NCBI GenBank assembly: GCA_964556785.1
Contig: CAZKXM010000040.1
Coordinates: 1 to 16,757, forward strand
Length of the DNA: 16,757 nt
Source: CAG-1031 sp964556785
GTDB lineage: Bacteria > Bacteroidota > Bacteroidia > Bacteroidales > Muribaculaceae
Reading direction: 5' to 3'
Shown: in pieces, positions 1 to 8,139 of the stretch
Layout of the letters: each line of letters begins with the position of its first letter
Position numbering within the stretch: position 1 is the first letter of the stretch
Made by a program: the position numbers and the translations under genes
The notes under the pieces: generated by a model
Seen by the model: only the letters and a program-made list of their open reading frames with translations
What the model was told of the DNA's origin: nothing
Database searches by the model: none

Positions 1-1
1 G

Positions 2-559
2 CGCGACATGGGAGGCATTATCGTGATCGACTTTATTGACATGAACAAGCAGGAGCATCGGCAGCGTCTGTATGAACACATGCGGGAAATCATGGCCAAC
101 GACCGTGCACGTCACAACATCTTGCCTCTGAGCAAGTTCGGCCTGATGCAGATCACCCGTCAGAGAGTGCGCCCCGCCATGGACATCAACACAGCCGAAG
201 ATTGCCCTTCATGTTACGGCAAAGGCACCGTGCAGCCATCGCTGCTGTTCACCGACACCCTCCAGGAGAAGCTCGACTATCTGACCGGAAACCTCCAGAT
301 GAGCGGTTTCATAATGTATGTCCATCCGTTTGTCGACGCTTACATCAAGAAAGGGCTCCTGTCGCTCTACAGGAAATGGCGCATGGAGTCAGCCAAGAAA
401 TTCAGGATCATGCCCGATCAGTCGCTCGCCTATCTGCAATACAGAGTGGTTGATTCAGAAGGCAATGAAATTGACCTGAAGGAAGAGAAAGATATCGACT
501 CATCGGCCACAAAGTCAAAGTCGAAAGCAAAAACCCGAACCAAAGATAAGGAGGACTGA
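2..559 (+). CDS. rng: Ribonuclease E/G family protein, C-terminal part (5' end outside window)
   Basis: This is the C-terminal 185 codons of an RNase E/G-type endoribonuclease, which processes rRNA and degrades mRNA in the cytoplasm. The reading frame is open from the left edge, so the true start lies upstream. It begins in the conserved stretch G-G-I-I-V-I-D-F-I-D-M, which belongs to the DNase I-like catalytic subdomain; the two aspartates in it match the Mg-binding aspartates of the family. The CPSC motif encoded at nt 203-214 matches the Zn-link that joins subunits in RNase E/G. The tail after about nt 480 is rich in Lys, Ser and Thr and looks disordered. The protein ends without the long RNase E scaffold, so RNase G (Rng/CafA) is the better label. 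It is followed by a strong hairpin. Confidence 0.9.
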   Translation, partial: RDMGGIIVIDFIDMNKQEHRQRLYEHMREIMANDRARHNILPLSKFGLMQITRQRVRPAMDINTAEDCPSCYGKGTVQPSLLFTDTLQEKLDYLTGNLQMSGFIMYVHPFVDAYIKKGLLSLYRKWRMESAKKFRIMPDQSLAYLQYRVVDSEGNEIDLKEEKDIDSSATKSKSKAKTRTKDKED

Positions 560-594
560 CCAGCATCGTCTCAGATTCCCCCCTCTACCCATTT

Positions 595-627
595 ATCCGG
601 GCGCCGTTTCATTGCCGGCGCCCGGAT
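595..627 (+). terminator. Strong hairpin, probable terminator after RNase G
   Basis: A perfect 12-bp GC-rich stem pairs 595-606 with 616-627 around a 9-nt loop (607-615). It is followed by the T-rich tract TTCTATTTG. It starts 35 nt after the RNase G stop and sits just upstream of the next promoter, which suits a Rho-independent terminator insulating the two units. The tail is not a pure T run, so termination efficiency is uncertain. Confidence 0.75.
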
Positions 628-631
628 TCTA

Positions 632-663
632 TTTGCAAATCTCTGACGATAGCATTATATTTG
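632..663 (+). promoter_or_regulatory. Bacteroidetes-type promoter for the glycosyltransferase-ruvC-fmt unit
   Basis: TTTG at 632-635 and TATATTTG at 656-663 are separated by exactly 20 nt. This matches the Bacteroides vegetative consensus of a -33 TTTG and a -7 TAnnTTTG. The -7 element ends only 4 nt before the ATG at 668. Transcription would therefore start at or within a few bases of the start codon, giving a leaderless or nearly leaderless mRNA. Confidence 0.75.
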
Positions 664-667
664 CACT

Positions 668-1405
668 ATGGCTCCGCTGTTTTCAATCATCACTGTGACC
701 TATAATGCCGCATCCACTATCGGGCCCACGCTCGAAAGCGTAGCGGCACAGACATGCACCCTGTTCGAATATATCGTGATTGACGGTGCATCGACCGACC
801 CCACTGTCGAACAGGTAAAGAAGGCAGCCATCAAAGGTACGCGTCTGCTCTCGGAGCCAGATAAAGGTCTTTACGACGCCATGAACAAAGGGCTCGCGAT
901 GGCCGAGGGCGACTATGTGATATTCCTCAATGCCGGTGACTCATTTCACTCGCCCGATACCCTTCAGAACATTGCCGACGCCGCGCTTGCAAATGATTAT
1001 CCCGGTGTGATATACGGCCAGACCGACCTTGTCGGATCAGACCGAAAGCGCATTGGCGAGCGCCATCTGCGTGCACCCGAGGTGCTGAGCTACGAGTCGT
1101 TCAAAAACGGCATGCTGGTGTGTCATCAGGCATTCGTTGCCCTTCGTTGCATAACGTCGAGTTTCGACACATCGTTCCGGTTCTCGAGCGACTACGACTG
1201 GTGTATCCGCTGTCTGCAGCACTCCAAACGCAACTGTTATCTCGACGAAGTTCTAATCGATTACCTCAACGAGGGGGTCACCACGGCAAATCACCGCAAG
1301 TCGCTCATCGAACGCTTCAGGATCATGAGTCATTACTACGGATTCCTGCCAACATTTTTCCGCCATTTCAAGTTTCTGGCGCGTCAGCTGCGCCGCAAGT
1401 CATAA
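668..1405 (+). CDS. Family 2 glycosyltransferase
   Basis: A 245-residue GT-A fold glycosyltransferase that would move a sugar from a nucleotide-sugar donor to an acceptor at the inner face of the cytoplasmic membrane. The N-terminus has the GT2 signature SIITVTYNA (residues 6-14). DGASTD follows at 39-44 with nucleotide-binding Asp39. NAGD at 88-91 supplies the DxD-type metal site, and an SDYDW motif near residue 178 resembles the acceptor or catalytic region. It resembles the WcaE-like group of polysaccharide glycosyltransferases. No membrane segment is obvious, but the C-terminus is basic and aromatic (FFRHFKFLARQLRRK), which could bind membrane peripherally. It is first in a close-packed unit and sits 10 nt before the DUF4286 gene. 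There is no other surface-polysaccharide gene nearby, so its product cannot be inferred from context. Confidence 0.9.
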   Translation: MAPLFSIITVTYNAASTIGPTLESVAAQTCTLFEYIVIDGASTDPTVEQVKKAAIKGTRLLSEPDKGLYDAMNKGLAMAEGDYVIFLNAGDSFHSPDTLQNIADAALANDYPGVIYGQTDLVGSDRKRIGERHLRAPEVLSYESFKNGMLVCHQAFVALRCITSSFDTSFRFSSDYDWCIRCLQHSKRNCYLDEVLIDYLNEGVTTANHRKSLIERFRIMSHYYGFLPTFFRHFKFLARQLRRKS

Positions 1406-1415
1406 ATCCACGCCA

Positions 1416-1733
1416 ATGGTTCTGCTCAATACATCGTTCCATATCGATCCGCGGATCGAAAAAGATCTTGTAGAGTGGGTGCGTCGCGTCTACGCCCCCG
1501 CCCTCGCCGCTCACGGAGGTCTCGGCGCTCCGATATTTGCCAAAGTTGATGTTCCGGTGGGTGAGGAGGTTGTGTCCTATTGTTTTCAGATGACGGCACC
1601 CGATCGTGAGAAAGCGTTTGAATGGCACGACAGTAAGGCCGCACAATCCTTGCGGAGCGATCTTCACAGGCGGTTCGGCGAGCAACTTGTTCATTTCACA
1701 ACCTGTATGGACATCATTCCCCTGAATGACTGA
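1416..1733 (+). CDS. DUF4286 family protein
   Basis: A 105-residue soluble protein that I recognise as DUF4286, a small Bacteroidetes family of unknown function. The typical opening is present (VLLNTSFHIDP, residues 2-12). So is the closing part, where a His-Phe-Thr-Thr strand (HFTTCMDIIPL) follows an amphipathic helix containing RRFGEQL. The alternating beta-alpha-beta pattern suggests a ferredoxin-like (dimeric alpha/beta barrel) fold; this is inference. From memory, the family commonly sits next to ruvC, as here. Its last 8 nt overlap the ruvC start, which suggests translational coupling. No catalytic residues are evident. Confidence 0.85.
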   Translation: MVLLNTSFHIDPRIEKDLVEWVRRVYAPALAAHGGLGAPIFAKVDVPVGEEVVSYCFQMTAPDREKAFEWHDSKAAQSLRSDLHRRFGEQLVHFTTCMDIIPLND

Positions 1734-2307
1734 GCGAGCTGAAGGTATCGACAAGTGGGACCGCATCATTATCGGCATCGATCCCGGAACCAACCTCATG
1801 GGCTACGGCATTCTCGGCATAAAGAGCAAGAAGCCCCACATGATAGCGCTCGGCGTTATCAGGCTCAACAAATTCGAGAGCCATTACCTGCGTCTGTCAA
1901 GGATTTTCAGCCGGGTGCAGGGGCTTGTGGAGCAGTATCTGCCCGACGAAATGGCTATCGAGGCACCGTTTTTCGGGAAAAATGTGCAGTCGATGCTCAA
2001 GCTCGGGCGAGCACAGGGGGTGGCTATGGCTGCCGCACTGTCGCGCGATGTCCCCATCACCGAATATGAGCCGCGAAAAATCAAGATGGCAATCACCGGA
2101 AACGGAGGCGCCTCGAAAGAACAATTGCGCGAGATGCTGCGACGCATTCTCAACATCCCCGCCGAGAGCCTCGACATAGAGCTCGACGCCACCGATGCCC
2201 TCGGCGCTGCACTTTGCCACTTCTATGAGTCGGGCAAGCCCGAGATTGCCCGCGGACCTAAGAGTTGGAAAGAATTTATAGCAAATAACCCCGATAGGGT
2301 AAAATAG
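1726..2307 (+). CDS. ruvC: Holliday junction resolvase RuvC
   Basis: RuvC (193 residues) cuts four-way DNA junctions moved by RuvAB, completing recombinational repair. All four acidic catalytic residues of the RNase H-like fold are visible: Asp19 in IGIDPGT, Glu79 in AIEAPFF, and Asp154 and Asp157 in ELDATDALGAALCH. Their spacing matches E. coli D7, E66, D138 and D141 closely. The chosen ATG overlaps the end of the DUF4286 gene by 8 nt and gives an N-terminal extension of about a dozen residues; no closer in-frame ATG precedes the first catalytic strand. The length is slightly above the roughly 175 residues of E. coli RuvC. ruvA and ruvB are not in the window. The gene is 46 nt upstream of the pseudouridine synthase and is read with it. 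Confidence 0.97.
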   Translation: MTERAEGIDKWDRIIIGIDPGTNLMGYGILGIKSKKPHMIALGVIRLNKFESHYLRLSRIFSRVQGLVEQYLPDEMAIEAPFFGKNVQSMLKLGRAQGVAMAAALSRDVPITEYEPRKIKMAITGNGGASKEQLREMLRRILNIPAESLDIELDATDALGAALCHFYESGKPEIARGPKSWKEFIANNPDRVK

Positions 2308-2353
2308 CATTCCCTCCGGCAGCAATCAAAAAAGCCGGCAAAGCCGTTGAACA

Positions 2354-3034
2354 ATGGAAGTAGTTTACGAAGACAACCACCTGCTGATAGTCAACAAAGC
2401 CCCCGGCGAGATAGTGCAGGGCGACAAAACAGGCGATGAGCCTCTCAGTGAAAAGCTCAAGACATGGCTCAAGGAGAAGTACAACAAGCCCGGCAACGTG
2501 TTTGTGGGTGTAACCCACCGTCTTGACCGTCCGGTGGGCGGATTGGTGGTGTTTGCCAAAACGTCGAAAGCACTTGCAAGAATGAACGAAATGTTTCGCA
2601 ACGGCGAGGTGAAGAAAACCTATTGGGCTCTGACACGCAATCTCCCCGCCGAACCTGAGGGGCGCCTTGAGCACTATATCACCACCGTTGAGCGCACAAA
2701 CAAGTCAACGGCCCACAGCCAGCCACGCGAGGGAGCGAAACGGGCCGTGCTGACATATCGCCACATTGCATCATCCGAGCGGTTTCACCTGCTGGAGATC
2801 AATCTCGAAACCGGAAGGAAACACCAGATCCGCGTCCAGCTTGCGGCAATCGGCTGCCCGATCAAGGGTGATCTGAAATATGGCGACAAACGTTCCAACC
2901 CCGACGGTTCGATCTCGCTCCTCGCCCGTTCCATAGAATTTATCCACCCCGTGAGCCGTGAACTGATTTCGGTAACAGCCCCGGTTCCCGCTTCATGGAA
3001 AGGATTTGAAAATCTTGACAATAACCAAGAATGA
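2354..3034 (+). CDS. RluA-family RNA pseudouridine synthase
   Basis: This enzyme isomerises specific uridines to pseudouridine in rRNA or tRNA. The 226-residue protein opens with VVYEDNHLLIVNKAPG (residues 3-18), the usual first strand of RluA-type catalytic domains. It carries the RluA motif HRLDRPVGG at 55-63, where Asp58 is the catalytic aspartate. The later motif ETGRKHQIRVQLA is also typical of the family. There is no N-terminal S4 RNA-binding domain, so this is the short single-domain type. The exact target uridine cannot be told from sequence; rRNA and tRNA are both possible. Its stop overlaps the fmt start by 4 nt (ATGA), which suggests coupled translation of two RNA-modification and translation genes. 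Confidence 0.93.
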   Translation: MEVVYEDNHLLIVNKAPGEIVQGDKTGDEPLSEKLKTWLKEKYNKPGNVFVGVTHRLDRPVGGLVVFAKTSKALARMNEMFRNGEVKKTYWALTRNLPAEPEGRLEHYITTVERTNKSTAHSQPREGAKRAVLTYRHIASSERFHLLEINLETGRKHQIRVQLAAIGCPIKGDLKYGDKRSNPDGSISLLARSIEFIHPVSRELISVTAPVPASWKGFENLDNNQE

Positions 3035-3966
3035 AGATAGTTTTTTTAGGCACCCCTGAATTTGCAGCCTATTCCCTCAAAACGCTCCTCGATGCAGGAG
3101 TCGACATAGCAGCCGTGGTCACTATGCCCGACAAGATCGGCGGCCGCGGCCACAAGGTTATCCACTCAGCAGTCAAGGAAGTGGCCCTCGAACGGGGGCT
3201 GCCGCTCCTGCAGCCTGTCAACCTGAAGGACCCCGAGTTTGTGGACGAACTGCGGCGCATCGATGCCGACCTTTTTGTTGTGATCGCCTTCAGGATGCTG
3301 CCCGAAATCGTGTGGCGCATGCCGCGGCTCGGCACATTTAACCTCCATGCCTCCCTGCTGCCGCGCTACCGCGGAGCCGCTCCCATCAATTGGGCAGTGA
3401 TCAACGGTGACACAGAAACCGGCGTCACCACCTTCTTCCTCAAGCACGAGATCGACACAGGCGACATCATAGCCCGCGAGAGGATTGAAATTCGGCCCGA
3501 AGACAATGTCGGCGACGTCCATGACCGGCTCATGGAGCTCGGGGCACGTCTCACCCTCAAAACAATCCGCGATATTGAAAACGGTGAGCTGAAGACACTT
3601 CCTCAGGATGAGGTTATCGATGAGCAAGGTCCGAGCGCAGCCCCAAAGATCTTCAAGGAAACCTGTCGCATTGACTGGGACCGACCTGCACGCGAGGTGC
3701 ACAATCTCGTCAGGGGCCTGTCGCCTTACCCCGCAGCCTGGACGGTTATCGAGCAGGTGGGCGACGTGAAGATCTTTGAAACGAAGGTTCTTCCTGCAGA
3801 ATCAACCGTTCCGGGGCGTATACGCTACACCGCCTCAGGATCGCTAACCATTGACTGCGCCGACGCACCTCTCGAAATCCTGTCGCTGCAGGCCCACGGG
3901 AAACGCCGCATGCCCGTCGCCGATTTTCTTCGCGGACAAAGGAGCCAACTTTCGACAGCGTTATAA
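3031..3966 (+). CDS. fmt: Methionyl-tRNA formyltransferase
   Basis: Fmt transfers a formyl group from 10-formyl-tetrahydrofolate to methionyl-initiator tRNA so that translation can start. The 311-residue length is normal. The N-terminal Rossmann-like domain starts with KIVFLGTPEFA (residues 2-12). The formyltransferase active site is intact: Asn104 and His106 in FNLHASLLPRYRGAAPI, and Asp142 in HEIDTGDI, equivalent to E. coli Asn106, His108 and Asp144. The C-terminal beta-barrel tRNA-binding domain begins near residue 200 and includes NLVRGLSPYPAAW. The start overlaps the pseudouridine synthase stop by 4 nt. It is the last gene of this housekeeping run. No clear terminator fits in the 38 nt before the next gene, so read-through into the lipoprotein cluster is possible. 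Confidence 0.97.
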   Translation: MKIVFLGTPEFAAYSLKTLLDAGVDIAAVVTMPDKIGGRGHKVIHSAVKEVALERGLPLLQPVNLKDPEFVDELRRIDADLFVVIAFRMLPEIVWRMPRLGTFNLHASLLPRYRGAAPINWAVINGDTETGVTTFFLKHEIDTGDIIARERIEIRPEDNVGDVHDRLMELGARLTLKTIRDIENGELKTLPQDEVIDEQGPSAAPKIFKETCRIDWDRPAREVHNLVRGLSPYPAAWTVIEQVGDVKIFETKVLPAESTVPGRIRYTASGSLTIDCADAPLEILSLQAHGKRRMPVADFLRGQRSQLSTAL

Positions 3967-3988
3967 GGCTCATCTAATAAATTTTTAT

Positions 3989-3996
3989 TACTTTTA
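3989..3996 (+). promoter_or_regulatory. Weak candidate -7 element before the lipoprotein cluster
   Basis: TACTTTTA in the 38-nt gap between fmt and the lipoprotein gene differs from TAnnTTTG only in its final base. It lies 8 nt before the ATG at 4005. No TTTG is found at the expected -33 spacing, and the gap is AT-rich, so a chance match is quite possible. It is listed because this is the only place where the accessory cluster could have its own promoter close to its first gene. Confidence 0.3.
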
Positions 3997-4004
3997 CGGG
4001 CTGT

Positions 4005-6473
4005 ATGACTAAGCGTTTAATCGTGCCCGTTATTGCCGGATTATGCCTTCTGCAGAGCTGTTCCGACAATTCTCAGCCCGACTTCTATAACGGTACGGGC
4101 TTGCTTGATATATCTCTCGAAGTCGCTCCGCCTCAGCTCCCCGGCATCACCGTGCCCGGGGTTTCCGACTTCTCTATCGAACTGACGCCCGACGCATCGC
4201 CTGAAAACAGTGCCCGGTGGGAATCGTTTGCCGATTTCACTCAGAGCACCCGTTTCCTTGCCGGAAGCTATACGGTCACGGCCATGTCAGGCAATCTCTA
4301 TGACGAGGACTTTGACGAGCCCTGCTTCGGGTGCACCGAAAAGATAGTTGTGGCTGAAGGATCGACCACTCAGGTCAACCTGATCGCATCGTTGCTCAAC
4401 GTTCCTGTTACTGTCACGGCTACCGAGGCCTTATCGACAGCTTTCCCCGGCTGGGTGCTGACGGTCCATGCTGCCGGAGGCGGTTATCTCGAGTTCGTCG
4501 AATCAGAAACCCGCACAGCTTTCATCCGTCCGGGCAGCATATCTGTGTCACTGAGTCCCGGCATCGGCAATGCCCGCTTTCTACTCACGCGCGACATCGC
4601 CGGCAAGGCAGGCCAACCCGTCAACCTCATTCTCGACGCGCTGAACCAAACCGCCATACTGAGCTGCGGCGCCGAAACCGTTTCGACCCTCGCCATCACT
4701 CCCGAGCTGCTTGCGGTTGCTGCGCCGACTGTAACCCTTTTCGGAAGCACGGAATCACAACAGATCAGCCTTGCTGAACGAACCACACCCGCCGAGCCTG
4801 CAATTTTCCACATAGATGCGCCCACCACTCTTGCCGAAGCAATCCTTACAATCGATTCCGAGATTTTAGCAGCAGAAGGAGCCCCCGCGCAGATAGATCT
4901 CGTTAATCCCGACAATGCGGCAAAAACTTATCTTGAAAACAACGGGGTGATTTTGAATCCGGCATCGCCCGGCAACATCGACATATCGCCGCTGCTGGCT
5001 AAATTGCAATATCACGCAGGCTCCCGTAACATTTCGAAATTCTCGCTCGAAGTAACAGATGAAGCGGGCCGACAGAGTGTGCCGCTCATCCTGACGGTCA
5101 CCACACTGCCCGTTGATATCGAAGTGCTTTCGGTTTCCGACGCTATAATCGGAATCAACACCATCGACGTGATCATCGCCACCTCATCGCCTGATTTCGC
5201 CAGTCAGCTGACAGTAGAGGCTTCCATGCCCGACGGATCTGTGGAGAGCCTAAAATTTTTCAATAACGAAAAACTCGAGGACGGGAAATATCGGACAACG
5301 ATTGAAATCCCCGAGGGCAATACCCCGCTGACGCTGATGGCCTACTACGGCTCAGAGCTTAAAGCTCAATTCACGGTTAACCGCGTCAGCCCCGATTTCT
5401 CCATCGAGATCGATCCTTTCGCCACAAAGCTCAGACTCCGTGTGTCGTCAAGAAGCTTTGCCTCCCTGCTGCCGATGATCACCCGCAATCTTCAGATCAC
5501 CGTCAACGGCGAACCGGCAACCGTTATGAATCGCGACGAACACTCGGCTGAGATTACCGTGATCGGTCTCACACCGGCGTCGAGCTACACCCTTTCGGCC
5601 ACTCTGCAGCCCGACAATGCTTCGGCAGCCCGCACTGCATCGTTCACCACCGAACAGACAGCAACATTGCCCAACGGTGACTTCGAGGATGTCAAGAGAA
5701 CAATCAAATGGAAAGAAATGGACGCCGGAGGGCGCTACTCCCAAACCCTGGCCGAAATCATCAATTGCCAGAACAAGGCATCATTTGACCACGACACTCC
5801 CACAGGATGGGCCAACACAAATCCCAAGACATTCTACACAGGCTCAAAGATTGCCAACACATGGTATATGCAGCCGTCGGTCGTGACAACCTCCGACGCC
5901 GTCACGGGCGACTACGGGGTTGAACTTGTCAGCACCGCGTTCAACTATAACGGAAGGCCGATCCCCGACTATCTTCAGGAATCGGTGCCTTACACACGCT
6001 ATTCCCGCAACATCCCCGAGCTGCCCTTCCGCGCGGCCGCCAAGATTTTCCTCGGTAGCTACAGCTTCAACCCGTTCAGCGGAGAAGCCGAGGTTTACAA
6101 CGAAGGAATCTCCTTCAAATCGCGTCCGGAATCGCTTAACGGCTCCTACTCCTACTCTCCCTCACCGGCCAACCCGATGGAGAAAGGACTGGTTACCGTA
6201 GAGGTGCTCGGCATTGTCAACGGTGCTGAAACCGTAATCGCCTCAGGACGCGCCGAACTTCCGCTCTCCACAGGCTATGCCACATTCTCCGTTCCGCTGA
6301 CCTATCCTTACTTCGGGGTCAAGGCCACGCAGGTAAAGGTTATGTGTGCCACCTCCACGGCCATAGGATCGATCAACTACGAATCGGCCAACGTCGCCGT
6401 TATGCCTGACCCTGTCAACTCGCGTGCACTCGGCTCGCGGATGAAGCTCGACAATCTCACGTTTGCCTACTAA
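4005..6473 (+). CDS. DUF4493/PCMD surface lipoprotein (lipoprotein A)
   Basis: An 822-residue exported lipoprotein. The signal peptide ends in the lipobox LLQSC, with Cys19 as the acylated residue. The following SDN resembles the acidic export signal that sends Bacteroidetes lipoproteins to the cell surface. Residues from about 30 to 155 fit DUF4493 (GTGLLDISLEV, then a 'YTVTAMSG...F..PCFG' segment). Several beta-sandwich segments follow. An Fn3-like stretch (LTPASSYTLSATL) ends in SFTTE just before the C-terminal domain. That domain starts with PNGDFED at 556-562, and GWANTNPKTFYT with the final LDNLTFAY fits a PCMD (putative carbohydrate metabolism) jelly-roll. No catalytic residues can be assigned. 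It is first in a probable operon, 9 nt before barrel 1. A glycan-binding or adhesive role is inferred from domain type only. Confidence 0.85.
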   Translation: MTKRLIVPVIAGLCLLQSCSDNSQPDFYNGTGLLDISLEVAPPQLPGITVPGVSDFSIELTPDASPENSARWESFADFTQSTRFLAGSYTVTAMSGNLYDEDFDEPCFGCTEKIVVAEGSTTQVNLIASLLNVPVTVTATEALSTAFPGWVLTVHAAGGGYLEFVESETRTAFIRPGSISVSLSPGIGNARFLLTRDIAGKAGQPVNLILDALNQTAILSCGAETVSTLAITPELLAVAAPTVTLFGSTESQQISLAERTTPAEPAIFHIDAPTTLAEAILTIDSEILAAEGAPAQIDLVNPDNAAKTYLENNGVILNPASPGNIDISPLLAKLQYHAGSRNISKFSLEVTDEAGRQSVPLILTVTTLPVDIEVLSVSDAIIGINTIDVIIATSSPDFASQLTVEASMPDGSVESLKFFNNEKLEDGKYRTTIEIPEGNTPLTLMAYYGSELKAQFTVNRVSPDFSIEIDPFATKLRLRVSSRSFASLLPMITRNLQITVNGEPATVMNRDEHSAEITVIGLTPASSYTLSATLQPDNASAARTASFTTEQTATLPNGDFEDVKRTIKWKEMDAGGRYSQTLAEIINCQNKASFDHDTPTGWANTNPKTFYTGSKIANTWYMQPSVVTTSDAVTGDYGVELVSTAFNYNGRPIPDYLQESVPYTRYSRNIPELPFRAAAKIFLGSYSFNPFSGEAEVYNEGISFKSRPESLNGSYSYSPSPANPMEKGLVTVEVLGIVNGAETVIASGRAELPLSTGYATFSVPLTYPYFGVKATQVKVMCATSTAIGSINYESANVAVMPDPVNSRALGSRMKLDNLTFAY

Positions 6474-6482
6474 TCACCCAGC

Positions 6483-7223
6483 ATGTTCCATCAACTGAAA
6501 TATCTTCTCATAAGCCTCACCGCCATTTTTGCGGTTGCCGGAGCGAATGCTCAGGAGCCGTTCAAGCGCGGGCTCGAGCAGGTGTCGTTCGTGCCTAAAG
6601 GGCAGTGGATAACCGGCCTTAACGTCAGTTACTCACAAAGCCATCAGAACAATTATCAGTTTCTTATCATTGAGAATCTCTCAGGCGACACCTACTCGTT
6701 CAAGGTGAGCCCGATGTTAATGTTCGCTTTCAGGAGCAACCTTGCCGCCGGTGGCCGGTTCGGCTACAGCCGCTCGAAAACCAAGATCGACAAAACAAGT
6801 TTTGTGTTGGGCAGCGACACTTCCTACGATCTCGATCACCTTTACTCGATCAACCAGCAGTTTTTCGGAACCGCCGCATTCAGAAATTATATCTCGCTCG
6901 GCAATTCACAGCGCTTCGGTTTCTTTAACGAAGTGCAGCTCCAGGTTGGCGGCGGCGAGTCGAAGCTCGTGAGCGGCAGTGGCGAATCGCTCACAGGAAC
7001 GTTTGAAAGAAATGTGTCGGTCGATGTGGGCCTCACTCCCGGAGTAATCATGTTTCTCAACAATTATTCAGCGATAGAGGTGAGTATCGGCGTTCTGGGA
7101 TTCTCCTACAACAAAACCAACTCGACAACCGATCAGATCTATCTGGCTGATCGATATTCCAAGAGCGCCAATTTCAAGATCAATCTTTTCTCCGTATCGT
7201 TCGGAGTAGCGTTTTATCTCTGA
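6483..7223 (+). CDS. Outer-membrane beta-barrel protein, paralog 1
   Basis: A 246-residue exported protein. The Sec signal peptide is about residues 1-22, ending in VAGANA before QEPF. The rest is a series of short alternating hydrophobic/polar strands with aromatic girdle residues and Gly/Ser-rich turns. It ends in NLFSVSFGVAFYL, which resembles an outer-membrane barrel terminal strand although the last residue is Leu rather than Phe or Tyr. About 8-10 strands seem likely, and there is no lipobox. It shares PKGQW (38-42), the phrase TPGV.MF, and an ANFK.NLF...FG closing strand with the next gene, so the two are tandem paralogs. The gene starts 9 nt after lipoprotein A. I do not recognise a named family beyond 'outer membrane beta-barrel'. 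A role as channel, anchor or partner for the neighbouring lipoproteins is inference. Confidence 0.8.
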   Translation: MFHQLKYLLISLTAIFAVAGANAQEPFKRGLEQVSFVPKGQWITGLNVSYSQSHQNNYQFLIIENLSGDTYSFKVSPMLMFAFRSNLAAGGRFGYSRSKTKIDKTSFVLGSDTSYDLDHLYSINQQFFGTAAFRNYISLGNSQRFGFFNEVQLQVGGGESKLVSGSGESLTGTFERNVSVDVGLTPGVIMFLNNYSAIEVSIGVLGFSYNKTNSTTDQIYLADRYSKSANFKINLFSVSFGVAFYL

Positions 7224-7257
7224 CTCTCAGTTGCACCCCTTCCCCGTCACACCAACC

Positions 7258-8139
7258 ATGAAGAAAAAGTTTCTGATTCTGCAAGCGCTCCTGATGCTCG
7301 CCGCGGGTGTTAACGCAACCGAGCCTGCCGATTCTGTCACCCTCTCGCCTGACGAGCCGATCGTAAGCGAATTTTCGACCGCAAAGGCCATAGAGGCGGC
7401 AATGCCCGACGATAAGGTTATTCTTGGCAACGACACCGTGAGCATGATCCTGCCTGAGCGCAACCTCGGCCGGTATCACCGCGGTCTGTTCAATTTCCTG
7501 TTCATTCCCAAAGGACAATGGGCATTTGGACTGACAGCCTCTTACGGCGAGTTCAACACCGACGATGTTCAGATTCTCTCGCTGGTTAAGAACATCGACT
7601 TCAAAGGCAAACTCTACTCCATAAAGCCCACCGTGAGCTATTTTTTCAAGAGCAATCAGTCACTGGGCCTGCGCTTTAACTACACCCGCGGAAATGCCGA
7701 TCTGGCCAATCTGTCGATGGATTTCGACGAAGACCTCAATTTCAGCCTTCAAGACGTCAGCTATTCCTCGCAAAGCTACGGCATCGGTTTCTTTTACCGT
7801 AGCTACATCGGCCTGTCGAGCATGAAGCGTTTTGCTATTTTCAATGAAGTCGAGGCATCGGTGAGCAGCGGCTCGTCGAGATTTATCAGAATGTATAACG
7901 GCGAGCCACGCGACACTCGTACAATGCGCACGGCTTGCTCGCTCAACTTCAGTCCAGGTGTGACGATGTTCATCATGGACTATGTTTCGTTCAACATTTC
8001 ATTCGGTGTTTTCGGAGTGCACTTCAATCACGAAAAGCAAACCACCGACGGAAAAGACGACGGATCGCGCACCACATCAGGGGCAAATTTCAAATTCAAT
8101 CTGTTTAACATCAACTTCGGTATCGGTGTCCACATCTAA
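7258..8139 (+). CDS. Outer-membrane beta-barrel protein, paralog 2
   Basis: The second copy, 293 residues from ATG 7258. That start gives a clean signal peptide, MKKKFLILQALLMLAAGVNA; an in-frame TTG at 7231 would only add nine residues before it. After the signal there is a polar, acidic segment absent from paralog 1, so the shared PKGQW motif falls at 84-88 rather than 38-42. The barrel region matches paralog 1 throughout: GL..SY after PKGQW, a YRSYI/FRNYI strand, RF..FNEV, PGV.MF, and the closing ANFKFNLFNINFG. It ends in VHI without a terminal aromatic residue. It lies 34 nt after paralog 1, and its last 14 nt overlap the start proposed for lipoprotein B. The extra N-terminal segment could be a periplasmic contact region; that is inference. 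Confidence 0.8.
   Translation: MKKKFLILQALLMLAAGVNATEPADSVTLSPDEPIVSEFSTAKAIEAAMPDDKVILGNDTVSMILPERNLGRYHRGLFNFLFIPKGQWAFGLTASYGEFNTDDVQILSLVKNIDFKGKLYSIKPTVSYFFKSNQSLGLRFNYTRGNADLANLSMDFDEDLNFSLQDVSYSSQSYGIGFFYRSYIGLSSMKRFAIFNEVEASVSSGSSRFIRMYNGEPRDTRTMRTACSLNFSPGVTMFIMDYVSFNISFGVFGVHFNHEKQTTDGKDDGSRTTSGANFKFNLFNINFGIGVHI

Noticed and set aside
2317..2341. Possible short hairpin between ruvC and the pseudouridine synthase gene
   Set aside because: It is only a 5-bp stem with a 13-nt loop and no T-tract after it, so it is not supported as a terminator; the genes look co-transcribed.
3139..3152. GC-rich palindromic GGCCGCGGCC-type sequences here and near 10726
   Set aside because: Both lie in coding sequence where Gly-Arg codons of fmt and the GH31 gene explain them; the two copies show no wider similarity.
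7231..7257. Alternative TTG start of barrel 2
   Set aside because: ATG 7258 begins a clean signal peptide (MKKKFLIL); the extra nine residues would disrupt its N-terminus.
7982..8125. N-terminal extension of lipoprotein B from ATG 7982
   Set aside because: This stretch only shadows barrel 2 in another frame and would place the signal peptide internally.
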